Shown here in pieces: positions 1 through 10,361 of a DNA stretch of 55,840 nt. Made by a program: the position numbers and the translations under genes. The DNA lies in the NCBI GenBank assembly GCA_019247715.1, contig JAFBAO010000085.1:1-55840 (forward strand), read 5' to 3'. The notes below the pieces were generated by a model. The model saw only the letters and a list, made by a program, of their open reading frames with translations, had not been told where the DNA came from and made no database searches. The stretch is from Caulobacteraceae bacterium (lineage in GTDB: Bacteria; Pseudomonadota; Alphaproteobacteria; Caulobacterales; Caulobacteraceae). Positions within the stretch are counted from its first letter, which is position 1. Every line of letters begins with the position of its first letter.

Positions 1-146
1 CCGGTCTGGGCGACGCCCAGGAGGTCGCGCCCGGCGAGGATGGGAGGGATGGCCCGGGCCTGGATCGCCGTCGGGATTTCATAGCCTTCGGAGCGGACCG
101 CAGCGAGGAGGCTGGGCGCGAGGCCCAGATCGGAAAACGTGGTCAA
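1..146 (-). CDS. DEAD-box RNA helicase, N-terminal fragment (runs off window start)
   Basis: Only the first 48 codons are present, read on the minus strand from a probable TTG start at 146. The translation begins with the DEAD-box Q motif: an F-S-D-L-G-L segment, then E-G-Y-E-I-P-T-A-I-Q, then I-L-A-G-R-D, and it reaches the start of Walker A (A-Q-T-G) at the window edge. This order is diagnostic of RhlE/DeaD-type ATP-dependent RNA helicases, which remodel structured RNA in ribosome assembly and cold adaptation. No ATG lies in frame nearby, so TTG is the best start, with only a weak purine stretch upstream. Which helicase subgroup it belongs to cannot be told from 48 residues. Confidence 0.85.
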   Translation of the reverse strand, partial: MTTFSDLGLAPSLLAAVRSEGYEIPTAIQARAIPPILAGRDLLGVAQT

Positions 147-552
147 GCAGAGACTTTCGTATTGTGAGACGCAAAGACCCGCTCGGCCGCTTTCGCCGGT
201 GCGGGTGGGCGTCTGGATTTCAGGGCGCCCCGCGTGATCGGACGCCCACATGGAAGGGGATGAAGGCGCAAGGCGATACGGACCCTTGAGGATCCCGCAC
301 GCGGCCACGTCGCCGATGTCGCCCGCCCAGGCTGTCGCCCAGGTCCGGCGCGCCGCATATGGCGGCTGCGAATGTTAAAGTCCAGTCAAGGCCCGCCACT
401 TCCGAGCATTCCGCTGAAAACGCCGCGGGTGCGCCACACCGCGCGACGCAGAGCCTTGAGGCTCTTCCCATGATCGCGCACCTTGTGGAGAAGCTAGGCG
501 CCCGACCCCCGGGGGCCTCTCGGAACGAACCAGAAACCCTACGAGTGAGGAC
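147..552. other. Intergenic region without a convincing gene
   Basis: This 406-bp gap separates the divergent helicase (minus) and luciferase-like oxidoreductase (plus) and must hold both promoters and 5' leaders. A small hairpin (AGAGCC-TTGA-GGCTCT, 450-465) is visible. A 65-codon frame at 359-556 overlaps the next start by ATGA, but its codon use lacks the strong third-position GC bias of the neighbours, so it is not called. Confidence 0.6.
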
Positions 553-1587
553 ATGAAGCTAGGAATCGGCATCGGCTATGGCGAACCGCACTACCAGGTC
601 CCCATCGAGAGGATTCAGCGGGCCGAGGCGCTAGGGTACCATTCTGTCTGGACCGCCGAGACCTATGGCGCGGACGCCCTTTCCCCCTTGGCCTTCATCG
701 CGGCGCACACGAAGCGCATCAAGCTCGGGACCGGAGTCGTACAGCTAGACGCCCGCACCCCTGCCAATCTGGCGATGACCGCCCAGACCATCGACGCCAT
801 GGCTGGGGGCGGCCGCGTCATGATCGGCATCGGGGTTTCGGGGCCGCAGATCGTCGAGGGCTGGTACGGCCGCCCCTGGGGCAAGCCCAATCCGAAGCTT
901 CGCGACACCGTCGCCATCGTGAAGAAGATCCTCCAGCGGCAGGGCCCGGTCTCCCACGAGGGCAAGGCCTTCAGCCTTCCATATCGCGGGGAAGGCGCCA
1001 TCGGCCTCGGAAAACCGCTCAAGAGCATTCTCTACGGCGATCCCAACCTGCCGATCCTGCTTGGGACCACCACCGAGCTCAACGTCCGCATGACCGCCGA
1101 AGTCGCCGACGGCTGGCTCTGCGGCCACGTCGTCCCCTCGATGATGAAGCAGTACTTTCTGCCGATCCTCGAGCAGGGCCTGGCCAAGCGGACCGACGGC
1201 AAGACCCTCAAGGACTTCGACATCGTCTGCGGCGTCGGCGTGAACATGACCGACGACGTCAAGGCGGCTCTGCAGGCGCCCAAGCAGCACATCGCGCTGT
1301 TCGTGGGCGGGATGGGCGCGAAGGAGATGAACTTCCACACCGAGGGTATGATCAGGCGCGGGTACAAGGACGCCGCCCTGCGGATCCAGGAGCTGTTTCT
1401 GGCCGGCCGCAAGCAGGAAGCCGTCGAGGCGGTGCCGGACGAGTACGTGGACGAGGAGTGGCTCATAGGGCCGCCGGCCCGGCTCAAGGAGCGCTACGCG
1501 GCCTGGCGGGACGCCGGCTTCACCGAGCTCACCGTAAGGCGCAGCTCGCCGGAGGCCATGGAAGCGATGGCGAAGATCGCCCTGTAG
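553..1587 (+). CDS. LLM-class F420/flavin-dependent oxidoreductase (Rv3520c-like)
   Basis: 344 residues, a complete bacterial-luciferase-like TIM barrel. The N-terminus is M-K-L-G-I-G-I-G-Y; the conserved W-T-A-E-T-Y-G segment follows near residue 33 and I-K-L-G-T-G-V near 55. The long insertions match the mycobacterial Rv3520c-type branch of F420-dependent oxidoreductases. The start is supported by a GTGAGGAC Shine-Dalgarno just upstream. The enzyme would oxidise or reduce an organic substrate using F420 or FMN; cofactor choice cannot be settled here because no F420 genes are in view. It lies next to acyl-CoA metabolism genes and converges on the alpha/beta hydrolase with a 26-bp gap, so a role in breakdown of a hydrophobic compound is an inference. 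Confidence 0.85.
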   Translation: MKLGIGIGYGEPHYQVPIERIQRAEALGYHSVWTAETYGADALSPLAFIAAHTKRIKLGTGVVQLDARTPANLAMTAQTIDAMAGGGRVMIGIGVSGPQIVEGWYGRPWGKPNPKLRDTVAIVKKILQRQGPVSHEGKAFSLPYRGEGAIGLGKPLKSILYGDPNLPILLGTTTELNVRMTAEVADGWLCGHVVPSMMKQYFLPILEQGLAKRTDGKTLKDFDIVCGVGVNMTDDVKAALQAPKQHIALFVGGMGAKEMNFHTEGMIRRGYKDAALRIQELFLAGRKQEAVEAVPDEYVDEEWLIGPPARLKERYAAWRDAGFTELTVRRSSPEAMEAMAKIAL

Positions 1588-1613
1588 AAGCGGGGGCCGC
1601 GAGCCCTCGGGCT

Positions 1614-2381
1614 CTACAGCCCCGCGCCCTTCAGGAAATCCAGGACCGCCCGGTTGAAGGCCTCGGGCTGGTCGATGTTGGCGCCGTGGCCGGCGTTGGC
1701 GATCACAGCCTTCTTCGCGCCGGGGATCTTGGCGGCCATGTAGTCCGTGGCGGTGAGGTAGCGGGCGTCGTCGGCCCCCACCAGCACCAGCGCAGGGACC
1801 TTCACGTCGGGCAGGGTGTCCATCACCAGGGCGTCGTGCTGGGTCAGCATGCCGCGCGCGGCCTTGACGAGGCCGTCGGCGGAGCGGTGCTCGGCCATCT
1901 GCGCCTCGGCGCTTCCGGCGGCGAGCCGCGCCAGCCCCTCGGCCTGGTAGCGGTCGGCGGCGTCGTTCGCGTAGACGTTCCAGTCCTCGCGGGCCTTGGC
2001 GTTGCGGTAGCCGGGGCCGGTGTCGAAGATAAGCAAGCCCAGTGTCCGCTCCGGGTGCAGGGCGTAGAAGGCCATGGACATGTAGCCGCCCAGGGAAAGC
2101 CCGCCGATCACCGCCCGCGTGGCGCCGACCGCGTCTAGGATGGCGGCCATGTCGGCCACGGTGGCTTCCCTCGAATAGGCGCCCTGCTCGGCAGGGTATT
2201 CCGAGCGACCGTGGCCGCGCATGTCCCAGGCGATGAGCTGATAGCCTGCGCCGGTCAGCGGCGCCACTTGCCCCCGCCACATCTGCGAGGTCGCCGCGTA
2301 GCCGTGGGTGAGCAGCACCGGCGTCCCCTGCCCATGGGTCTCGTAGTAGAGCTCGACGCCGTCGCGGATGAGCGTAGGCAT
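1614..2381 (-). CDS. Alpha/beta-fold hydrolase
   Basis: 255 residues. The nucleophile elbow G-L-S-L-G-G places the catalytic Ser at about residue 96. The oxyanion segment L-L-T-H-G-Y lies at about 22-28, an Asp pair near 204-205 (V-G-A-D-D) is the acid candidate, and His232 (N-A-G-H-G) completes the triad. Close relatives include 3-oxoadipate enol-lactonase-like and haloalkane-type hydrolases, but the substrate is not predictable. The gene lies 3 bp downstream of the acyl-CoA dehydrogenase on the same strand, so the two are very likely cotranscribed and may act on the same pathway. The ATG start directly abuts the dehydrogenase stop. Confidence 0.85.
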   Translation of the reverse strand: MPTLIRDGVELYYETHGQGTPVLLTHGYAATSQMWRGQVAPLTGAGYQLIAWDMRGHGRSEYPAEQGAYSREATVADMAAILDAVGATRAVIGGLSLGGYMSMAFYALHPERTLGLLIFDTGPGYRNAKAREDWNVYANDAADRYQAEGLARLAAGSAEAQMAEHRSADGLVKAARGMLTQHDALVMDTLPDVKVPALVLVGADDARYLTATDYMAAKIPGAKKAVIANAGHGANIDQPEAFNRAVLDFLKGAGL

Positions 2382-2384
2382 GGC

Positions 2385-3551
2385 TCAGCGCCTGGTTCCA
2401 AGAAGGTTGCGGGCGACCACCCATTTATGGATCTCGGTGGGCCCGTCGTAGATTCGCATGGTCCTGAGCTTGCCAGCCATCTGCTGCAGCGGCAGCTCCT
2501 TGGTCATGCCCATGGCGCCAAAGGTCTGCATGGCGCGGTCCACCACCTCCCAGGCCATCTCGGTGGCGTAGCCCTTGATCATCGATATCTCGGTGCGCGC
2601 GTCGCGGCCCTGGTCGAGCTTCCAGGCGCAGTCGTAGGTCATCAGCCGGGCGGCGTGGATCCGGGTCGCCGCGTCGGCCACCCACCACTGGATCGCCTGG
2701 CGCTCGGAGAGCGGAACCCCGAAGGTGATCCGCTGGGGCGTGTATTCGATCATCATCTCGAGGGCGCGCTGGGCCATGCCGATAGACCAGGCGGCCATCT
2801 GGATCCTGCGGGTGCTAAGACGCACCTGCATCGGCGCGAAGCCATTGCCCTCGGTCCCGAGAAGCTTCCAGGCGGGGACGCGGCAGTCCTCCAGCAGCAC
2901 CTCGTAGGTCAGCGCCCCGCCCACCATGGGGATCGGCCGCACCACCTTGAAGCCGGGCGTCCCCTTGTCGACCAGGAAGGCCGAGATGCCGCCGCGGGCC
3001 CGCTTCTCGCGGTCGGTCAGCGCCATCACGATGGTGAAGTCGGCGTCCGCCGCCCGGCTGATCCAGATCTTGCGGCCGTTGATCACCCAGTCGTCGCCGT
3101 CGCGCACCGCGACGGTGGTCATGCCCGCCGGGTCGCCCCCTGCGCCGGGCTCGGAGATGCCGATGGCCGAGACGGTCTGGCCGGCCACGTAGGGCGCGAG
3201 GTAGGCCGCCCGCTGGCGCTCGTTCACCGTCGCCATGAGCATCTTCAGGTTCGGGCTGTCCGGGGGCAGGGTGTAGGGGGTGACCGTGCGGCCGATCTCC
3301 TCCTCGACCCCGACCATCGCCAGCATCGGCAGGTTGGAGCCCCCCACGTCCTCCGGCGCGTCGAGGCCCCAGAGGCCGAGGCTGCGTGAGACCTCGTCGA
3401 TGCGCTTGCGGTCAGCCTCGTCGATGGAGAGGCCATGGCCCGCCGCCTCGGAGGCGAGCACCTTCGGCTCCAGGGGAATCAGCTCGTCGCGCACGAAGCG
3501 GGCGACGAGGTCTTTGAGCATCCGATGCTCTTCGGAAAGTTCGAAGTCCAC
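2385..3551 (-). CDS. Acyl-CoA dehydrogenase family protein
   Basis: 388 residues when started at a GTG (3551) preceded by GGGAG; the longer open frame upstream is not coding. The protein has the three ACAD domains: an N-terminal helical domain beginning D-F-E-L-S-E-E-H, the middle beta domain with A-I-G-I-S-E-P-G-A-G-G-D (FAD/substrate contact) and W-V-I-N-G-R-K-I-W, and a C-terminal helical domain ending near Q-Q-M-A-G-K-L-R-T-M-R-I-Y-D-G-P-T-E-I-H. It should transfer alpha-beta hydrogens from an acyl-CoA to FAD and on to ETF. It is transcribed with the downstream hydrolase and diverges from the CoA transferase at 3642, a typical degradation cluster. Chain-length preference is unknown. Confidence 0.92.
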   Translation of the reverse strand: MDFELSEEHRMLKDLVARFVRDELIPLEPKVLASEAAGHGLSIDEADRKRIDEVSRSLGLWGLDAPEDVGGSNLPMLAMVGVEEEIGRTVTPYTLPPDSPNLKMLMATVNERQRAAYLAPYVAGQTVSAIGISEPGAGGDPAGMTTVAVRDGDDWVINGRKIWISRAADADFTIVMALTDREKRARGGISAFLVDKGTPGFKVVRPIPMVGGALTYEVLLEDCRVPAWKLLGTEGNGFAPMQVRLSTRRIQMAAWSIGMAQRALEMMIEYTPQRITFGVPLSERQAIQWWVADAATRIHAARLMTYDCAWKLDQGRDARTEISMIKGYATEMAWEVVDRAMQTFGAMGMTKELPLQQMAGKLRTMRIYDGPTEIHKWVVARNLLGTRR

Positions 3552-3641
3552 GTCCCGTCTCCCTGCAACTCGACCTTCCGTCACCATTAGAGACATTGTA
3601 GGCGGGCCAAAAGAGGCGGCCCCGGCGGAGGAGAACCGGCA

Positions 3642-4856
3642 TTGGAAGCGCGCGAGCTGGCGGCCGAAGCGACCGGTCCGCTGAAGGGGGTGCGGGTCCT
3701 CGACATGACCGGCGTCGTCTTCGGCGCCTATGCGACCTCGATCCTCGGCGATCAGGGGGCGGACGTCTTCAAGCTCGAGTTCCCGCGCGGCAAGCGCGGC
3801 GACGGCGGCGACACCATGCGCTGGAACCCGATCACCCCGGCGCGGGCCCACGGACTGGGCCCGATCTTCATGACCATCAACCGCAACAAGCGCTCGCTGC
3901 TGCTCGACCTGCGCGAGGAGCGGGCGCGCCGGGCGCTCAGGCGGCTCATCAAGACCTGCGACGTCTTCGCCGCCACCGTCCGTTATGAGGGCCTGAAACG
4001 CCTGGCGCTCGACTACGAGTCGGTAAGGGCGATCCGCCCGGACATCGTCTACTGCCACGGGTCCGGGTACGGCTCAGGCGGCCCCTACGCCGGCGATCCG
4101 GCCTATGACGACCTCATCCAGGCCCAGTCGGGCCTCAGCGACCTCATCCCCCGCGCCGATGGCGATCCGACCCCGCGGCATCTGCCGACGCTGGCCGCCG
4201 ACAAGGTGGCGGGCCTCTTCATGGCCCAGGCGATCACCGCGGCTCTCTTCCATCGGGCGAAGACCGGCGAGGGCCAGTTCGTCGAGGCCCCGATGCTGGA
4301 GTGCTCGGTGGCCTTCAATCTGCTGGAGAACTTCTTCGGCCACGTCTACGAGCCGCCGGCCGGCCAATGGGCCTACAATCGCTCGGCCACCCAGGCGCGG
4401 CGGCCCTACGCGACCAGGGACGGTTACATCGGCCTCTTGCCCTACAGCGACACCGACTGGCGCAACTTCTTCGCGCTCGCCGGAATGCCGGATGTCAGCA
4501 GCGATCCGCGTTTCGTCGACTTCCCGAGCCGCGCCCAGAACGTCGACGCCCTCTACCAGATGGTCGCCGAGGCGGTGGCGACCAAGACCACCGACGAGTG
4601 GCTGACGCTGCTGAGGCCGCTGCAGATTCCCGTGGCCCGCATGAACCGCCTCGACGAGCTGATGGACGACCCGCATTTGAGGGCGGTGGGGCTCTTCGAG
4701 CGATACGAGCATCCGACCGCCGGTCCCTACAACACGCTCCGCCCGCCGGTGAGGTTCTCGGCCACCCCGGCCAACATCCGCCGCCATCCGCCGCGCCTCG
4801 GCCAGGACACCGACGCCGTCCTGGCCGAGATCGAAGCGCTGGACCTCGCCGATTGA
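3642..4856 (+). CDS. CaiB/BaiF (class III) CoA transferase
   Basis: 404 residues, the family's usual length. It opens with L-K-G-V-R-V-L-D-M-T-G-V-V-F-G and D-Q-G-A-D-V-F-K-L-E, the standard N-terminal Rossmann segment. The A-Y-D-D pair at about 156-157 is in the position of the Asp that forms the aspartyl-CoA anhydride in formyl-CoA transferase. The probable start is TTG at 3642, preceded by GGAGGAG with good spacing; no ATG fits the conserved N-terminus. It would move CoA between carboxylic acids to activate a substrate for beta-oxidation. The 90-bp gap to the divergent acyl-CoA dehydrogenase suggests shared regulation of the two transcription units. Confidence 0.9.
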   Translation: MEARELAAEATGPLKGVRVLDMTGVVFGAYATSILGDQGADVFKLEFPRGKRGDGGDTMRWNPITPARAHGLGPIFMTINRNKRSLLLDLREERARRALRRLIKTCDVFAATVRYEGLKRLALDYESVRAIRPDIVYCHGSGYGSGGPYAGDPAYDDLIQAQSGLSDLIPRADGDPTPRHLPTLAADKVAGLFMAQAITAALFHRAKTGEGQFVEAPMLECSVAFNLLENFFGHVYEPPAGQWAYNRSATQARRPYATRDGYIGLLPYSDTDWRNFFALAGMPDVSSDPRFVDFPSRAQNVDALYQMVAEAVATKTTDEWLTLLRPLQIPVARMNRLDELMDDPHLRAVGLFERYEHPTAGPYNTLRPPVRFSATPANIRRHPPRLGQDTDAVLAEIEALDLAD

Positions 4857-4866
4857 GCTTGGGCGA

Positions 4867-5331
4867 TCAGCGGTCGGTGATGGCGCTGCGGAAGCCTACC
4901 GGGTCGGTGATCTGAGGGATGGGGTCCCAGCGGGCGCCGATCCCGTGGATGGTGACCGTGCCGAACCCGAACAGGCGCCCGATCAGGGTCTGGTCGACGT
5001 CGACGCTCTCGACCTTGTCCACGTTCATCTCGACCGTGTGCAGCGAGAAGAGCCCGCGCTTGACGATCACCCGATGGTTGGTGACCCCGAACTCGGTGGT
5101 GGACCAGTCGAGCAGCCGGCGCGCCAGCGTCATCAGTCCGAGCACCACCAGGAGCAGCGCCCCGAGGTAGAGGGCGGGCGTCAGCTTCGTCTGCGCTGCG
5201 AAGGCGGCCCAGGCCGTGACCGCCAGGGCCGCGACGAGCGGCGGGACGGCGCTTAGGAACATGATCCAGTGCGGGCGCGCGCTGACCAGCAGCGTCTCGC
5301 CGGGTTTGACGATCCGATCGATGTAGGTCAC
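4867..5331 (-). CDS. PH-domain (bPH_2/DUF304) membrane protein
   Basis: 154 residues. Two hydrophobic helices (about 24-45 and 54-70) are followed by a bacterial PH-like domain carrying T-N-H-R-V-I-V-K-R-G-L-F and the V-D-K-V-E-S-V-D-V-D-Q strand-turn typical of YdbS/YdbT-like proteins. The start is a GTG at 5331 with GGAGCGTCAG in front. Family members sit in the inner membrane with the PH-like fold on the cytosolic side; no enzymatic role is known. It converges on the CoA transferase with a 10-bp gap and has its own divergent promoter region of about 190 bp shared with the monooxygenase-like gene. Confidence 0.82.
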   Translation of the reverse strand: MTYIDRIVKPGETLLVSARPHWIMFLSAVPPLVAALAVTAWAAFAAQTKLTPALYLGALLLVVLGLMTLARRLLDWSTTEFGVTNHRVIVKRGLFSLHTVEMNVDKVESVDVDQTLIGRLFGFGTVTIHGIGARWDPIPQITDPVGFRSAITDR

Positions 5332-5520
5332 CTGACGCTCCCCGGCCGCGCTCTTGCTCGCCCAGCATCGCCAGCGTCGCCGAAGCCGTCCAGTGCGACT
5401 CGCGCCTGCGAGGACCCGGACCCGAGTTTCGACGTTCGCCGGCGGATGGACCAGACTAGCGGCGGGCCGCGCCCGCGTGCCACATTGAGGCTGGCCTTAG
5501 GATCAGCCGCGGAGGCGCCG

Positions 5521-5838
5521 ATGTACATCGCCATGAACCGGTTCAGCGTGCTTCCCGGCGAGGAAAAGGCCTTCGAGGCGGTCTGGCTGGGGCGAGACAC
5601 CCACCTCGGCGGCGTGCCGGGCTTCGTCGCCTTCCATCTGCTCAAGGGGCCCTCGGCGGAAGACCACACGCTCTATTCCTCGCACACGCTGTGGCGCTCG
5701 AAGGCGGATTTCGAGGCGTGGACGCGCTCCGAGGCCTTCCGGGCCGCCCACAAGGACGCCGGATCGAACAAGCCGCTCTATCTTGGGCACCCCAAGTTCG
5801 AAGGCTTCGAGGTGATCCAGGAGGTGCTGCCGGCCTGA
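5521..5838 (+). CDS. Antibiotic-biosynthesis-monooxygenase (ABM) domain protein
   Basis: 105 residues, a single ferredoxin-like ABM domain. It starts M-Y-I-A-M-N-R-F, has the G-F-V-A-F-H-L-L core and the S-H-T-L-W-R-S-K-A-D-F-E-A-W segment found in IsdG/HmoA-type heme-degrading and quinol monooxygenases. The ATG at 5521 has a strong GGAGG 5 bases upstream, so the longer open frame back to 5269 is not used. Such proteins are small cytosolic dimers acting on heme or quinols; the segment around H-T-L-W resembles the heme-degrading subgroup more, but this is only a resemblance. It converges on the next minus-strand gene with a 26-bp gap. Confidence 0.82.
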   Translation: MYIAMNRFSVLPGEEKAFEAVWLGRDTHLGGVPGFVAFHLLKGPSAEDHTLYSSHTLWRSKADFEAWTRSEAFRAAHKDAGSNKPLYLGHPKFEGFEVIQEVLPA

Positions 5839-5864
5839 CTTCGGGTCGTTGCGCCGTCGCGCTT

Positions 5865-6806
5865 TCAGGCGGCGGCCGGGGCGGGCGAGGCGTGTATGGC
5901 CGGGATCACCTCTTCGATCAGCCGCCGCGTCTGCAGGGCGAGATCCTCCTCTTCCTTCCCTATGGGACGCAGCACGAACTTGGTGATCCCCGCCGCCTGA
6001 TAGTCCCGGACCCGCTGGACGATGTCCGCCGCCCCGCCGGCGACGATCAGCTTTTCCATGTTCCGCCCGGGGTAGGCCTTTTCGAACAGGGCCCGGCGCT
6101 GAGCGATAAGAGGATCGTCGGGCGGGCCGAACCGGTACGAGAAGCCGGCCCCGAAGTGTTCGGGGTCCATCGGCCGGCCGATCGCTTCGGCCTCGGCCTT
6201 GATCGCATCCACGACCTTGCCCACCGCCTCCGGCGACTCCAGGCCCGCCAGCCAGCCCGTGCCGTAGCGGGCGGTGCGCCGGATCGCCGCAGGGCTGGAG
6301 CCGCCGATCCAGAGCGGCAGCGGCTGCTGCACCGGCAGCGGCTGGATCTTGGCGTCGCGGTAATGGAAATGCGGTCCCTCGACGTCCACGGTCTCGCCCC
6401 GCCAGAGCCGCGCGATGATCTCCAGCGCCTGGTTGGTGCGCCCGCCCTGGCCGCTGCTATCGCGGCCCAGCGCCGCCCAGTCGCCGGAATTGGGGCTGCC
6501 GATGCCGAAGGCGGGCAATAGGCGCCCGCCGCTCAGGAAGTCGATGGTGGCGCACTCCTTGGCGACGATGAAGGGCTCGCGAAGGCCGAGCGAAAGGACG
6601 CTCATGCCGAACTTCATCCGCTTGGTCGCCCCCGCCAGGGCCGCCATCAGGCTCATGCACTCGAGGAAGGCCGCAGGCCCGGCCAGGCGATCCGCCTGCC
6701 AGAGGGAATCGATGCCGCCCGCCTCGCAAAGCTCCACCCACCGCCAGAATCCCTTGCCGTCGGTGAAGGGGAAGTCCGCGAGCCCAAGTCCGATCCTGAC
6801 GCCCAT
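5865..6806 (-). CDS. LLM-class flavin-dependent oxidoreductase
   Basis: 313 residues, a second luciferase-like TIM-barrel protein, not closely similar to the one at 553. It contains K-F-G-M-S-V-L-S-L-G near residue 64, I-D-F-L-S-G-G-R-L-L-P-A-F-G-I-G at about 87-102 (the typical S-x-G-R-x-x-x-G-x-G phosphate-binding turn) and P-L-W-I-G-G-S-S-P-A-A near 164. It should use reduced FMN or F420; the substrate is not predictable. The ATG is at 6806. The gene stands alone, convergent with the ABM gene and divergent from the secreted protein at 6980. Confidence 0.87.
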   Translation of the reverse strand: MGVRIGLGLADFPFTDGKGFWRWVELCEAGGIDSLWQADRLAGPAAFLECMSLMAALAGATKRMKFGMSVLSLGLREPFIVAKECATIDFLSGGRLLPAFGIGSPNSGDWAALGRDSSGQGGRTNQALEIIARLWRGETVDVEGPHFHYRDAKIQPLPVQQPLPLWIGGSSPAAIRRTARYGTGWLAGLESPEAVGKVVDAIKAEAEAIGRPMDPEHFGAGFSYRFGPPDDPLIAQRRALFEKAYPGRNMEKLIVAGGAADIVQRVRDYQAAGITKFVLRPIGKEEEDLALQTRRLIEEVIPAIHASPAPAAA

Positions 6807-6979
6807 GGCGTGCTCCGCGCTGAATCGTCGGCGCCAACCCTAGACCGGCGCCGCCGCGGGGAGAACAGCGCGCGTGGGGCGCCCCCTACCGCCCCTGCCG
6901 GCTGGACATCCGGCCCCGCCTGTGCGTTTCCTCACCCTTACAATCGGAGTCGCGGGCTGAAACTGGAGGGCTTCGCGCC

Positions 6980-7486
6980 ATGTGGAGAGTGCTGGGAACA
7001 GCCGTGGCCGCCTTATTGATGGCGACCTCCGCGCAAGCGGCGACCCGCCACCACCACGCCTCCCACCGCCACTATGCGTCTTCGACGGCGAAGGCTCGGC
7101 TGCGTCCCGCCCGGGCCACGGTGCGCAACGTTCAGGACGTCGCGCCGGCGCCCGCCGTGCAGCCGGCGGTCGAGCCCGCTTCCCCGCCTGCGGCCCCCGC
7201 CGCTCCGACCGACGGCAGCCTCAGCACTGAACAGCTCACCCAGGCGGTCTCGGGCACGTCGGTAATCGCCGGCCAGGACCCCAACTGCGACTCCGCCGCC
7301 GCCGCCGCGGGCTGCGCCGCGGTGAGCTCGGTGGTGGGCAAGCCGGCGCATAACGAAGCCACCGAGCTCTACGCCGGCTATCAGCAGTCGGTGCCCGCCG
7401 CCAACACTGCGGCCGAACGCGCCGCCCAGGCCATGCCGAAATTCCAGGTCTCGACCTCGCCGGGCGCTACAACCGTCCTCCCTTGA
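6980..7486 (+). CDS. Hypothetical secreted alanine/proline-rich protein
   Basis: 168 residues, family not recognised. A signal peptide is clear: short N-region, hydrophobic V-A-A-L-L-M-A-T-S core and an A-Q-A cleavage site near residue 21. The mature protein opens with a histidine-rich patch (H-H-H-A-S-H-R-H), which could bind metal, then a Pro/Ala-rich linker and a segment with two Cys (D-P-N-C-D-S and A-A-G-C-A-A, about 15 residues apart) that could form a disulfide. The start is supported by GGAGG 11 bases upstream. Periplasmic or envelope location is likely; function unknown. The universal stress protein gene follows 113 bp downstream on the same strand. Confidence 0.75.
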   Translation: MWRVLGTAVAALLMATSAQAATRHHHASHRHYASSTAKARLRPARATVRNVQDVAPAPAVQPAVEPASPPAAPAAPTDGSLSTEQLTQAVSGTSVIAGQDPNCDSAAAAAGCAAVSSVVGKPAHNEATELYAGYQQSVPAANTAAERAAQAMPKFQVSTSPGATTVLP

Positions 7487-7599
7487 GCCGCGGGCGAAGC
7501 AGCGCAGCCGGCAAGGCAGCCCCGATAACCGCAAGATACGCAGCCGCTGACGATCCCTGATCGTTAGGGTATTATAAATCGACCTGCGGGAGGCGGGGA

Positions 7600-8085
7600 A
7601 TGTACAGGAAGATCTTGCTGGCCTACGACGGCTCGGTGGAAGGCGCGGTCGCCTTGCGGGAAGGCGCGTTGCTCGCCAAGCGCCTCGGGGCCAAGGTCTT
7701 CCTGCTTTCCGTGGTCGCCGAGTCGGGCGGGATGCTGATGGCCGAGGCGGCGCACGGCGGCGCGGTCGCTCACCAGATCGACACCTACAAGGCCGTGCTC
7801 GAGCGGGGGGTCGCCCGGCTGAAGCAGCTGGGCCTGGAGCCGGTCGCCCGGCTGGTCCAGGGCGAGCCCACGCCGGCGATCGGGGCGGTCGCCACCCAGA
7901 TCGGCGCCGACCTCGTGGTGATCGGGCATCACCGGCAGAACCCGATCGCCCGATGGCTGTCGGGCTCCACCCGGGCCCAGCTCAGCGACTACCTGACCTG
8001 CAGCCTGCTCATCGCCCGCAATCCGATCAGCGACGAAGCGTTCGCCGTGGAGCTCGCGCAGGCGGACCGGGCGGCCCAGCCCTAA
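7600..8085 (+). CDS. Universal stress protein (UspA family)
   Basis: 161 residues, one Usp domain. It starts with M-Y-R-K-I-L-L-A-Y-D-G-S, the conserved first strand with the Asp that contacts adenine nucleotide. Near the C-terminus, V-I-G-H-H-R followed by S-G-S-T-R-A-Q-L occupies the place of the G-x2-G-x9-G-S/T ATP-binding loop; the glycine pattern is imperfect, so ATP binding is uncertain. A GGGAGG-type Shine-Dalgarno precedes the ATG. Usp proteins are cytosolic dimers induced by starvation or stress. It is followed by the hydratase/dehydrogenase gene 131 bp downstream, which may have its own promoter. Confidence 0.88.
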   Translation: MYRKILLAYDGSVEGAVALREGALLAKRLGAKVFLLSVVAESGGMLMAEAAHGGAVAHQIDTYKAVLERGVARLKQLGLEPVARLVQGEPTPAIGAVATQIGADLVVIGHHRQNPIARWLSGSTRAQLSDYLTCSLLIARNPISDEAFAVELAQADRAAQP

Positions 8086-8216
8086 CTTCGGGCTTTCAGG
8101 CGCCGGCCCGGCGCGCGGGGGAACGGCCCGATGGCGCCCAAGCCATTGACGGAAAACCTGGGCTATGGCCTCAACGACAGCCAGGCAGCGCCCGATCAGC
8201 CGTCAAGAGGAAACGC

Positions 8217-10295
<2,079 letters not shown>

Positions 10296-10361
10296 CCGCT
10301 TCGTTGTAGGCTGGCGTTCAAGTCGGCTATGTTTCCAACTCGCGACCAATCGGGGGTGCTC

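Noticed and set aside
359..556. 65-codon frame overlapping the first oxidoreductase start by ATGA
   Set aside because: Codon use is not GC3-biased like real genes here, the sequence is low-complexity and it has no homology I recognise; the overlap alone is weak evidence.
1601..1614. GAGCC-CTCG-GGCTC hairpin between convergent genes
   Set aside because: Only a 5-bp stem with no U-tract in either direction; not enough for a terminator call.
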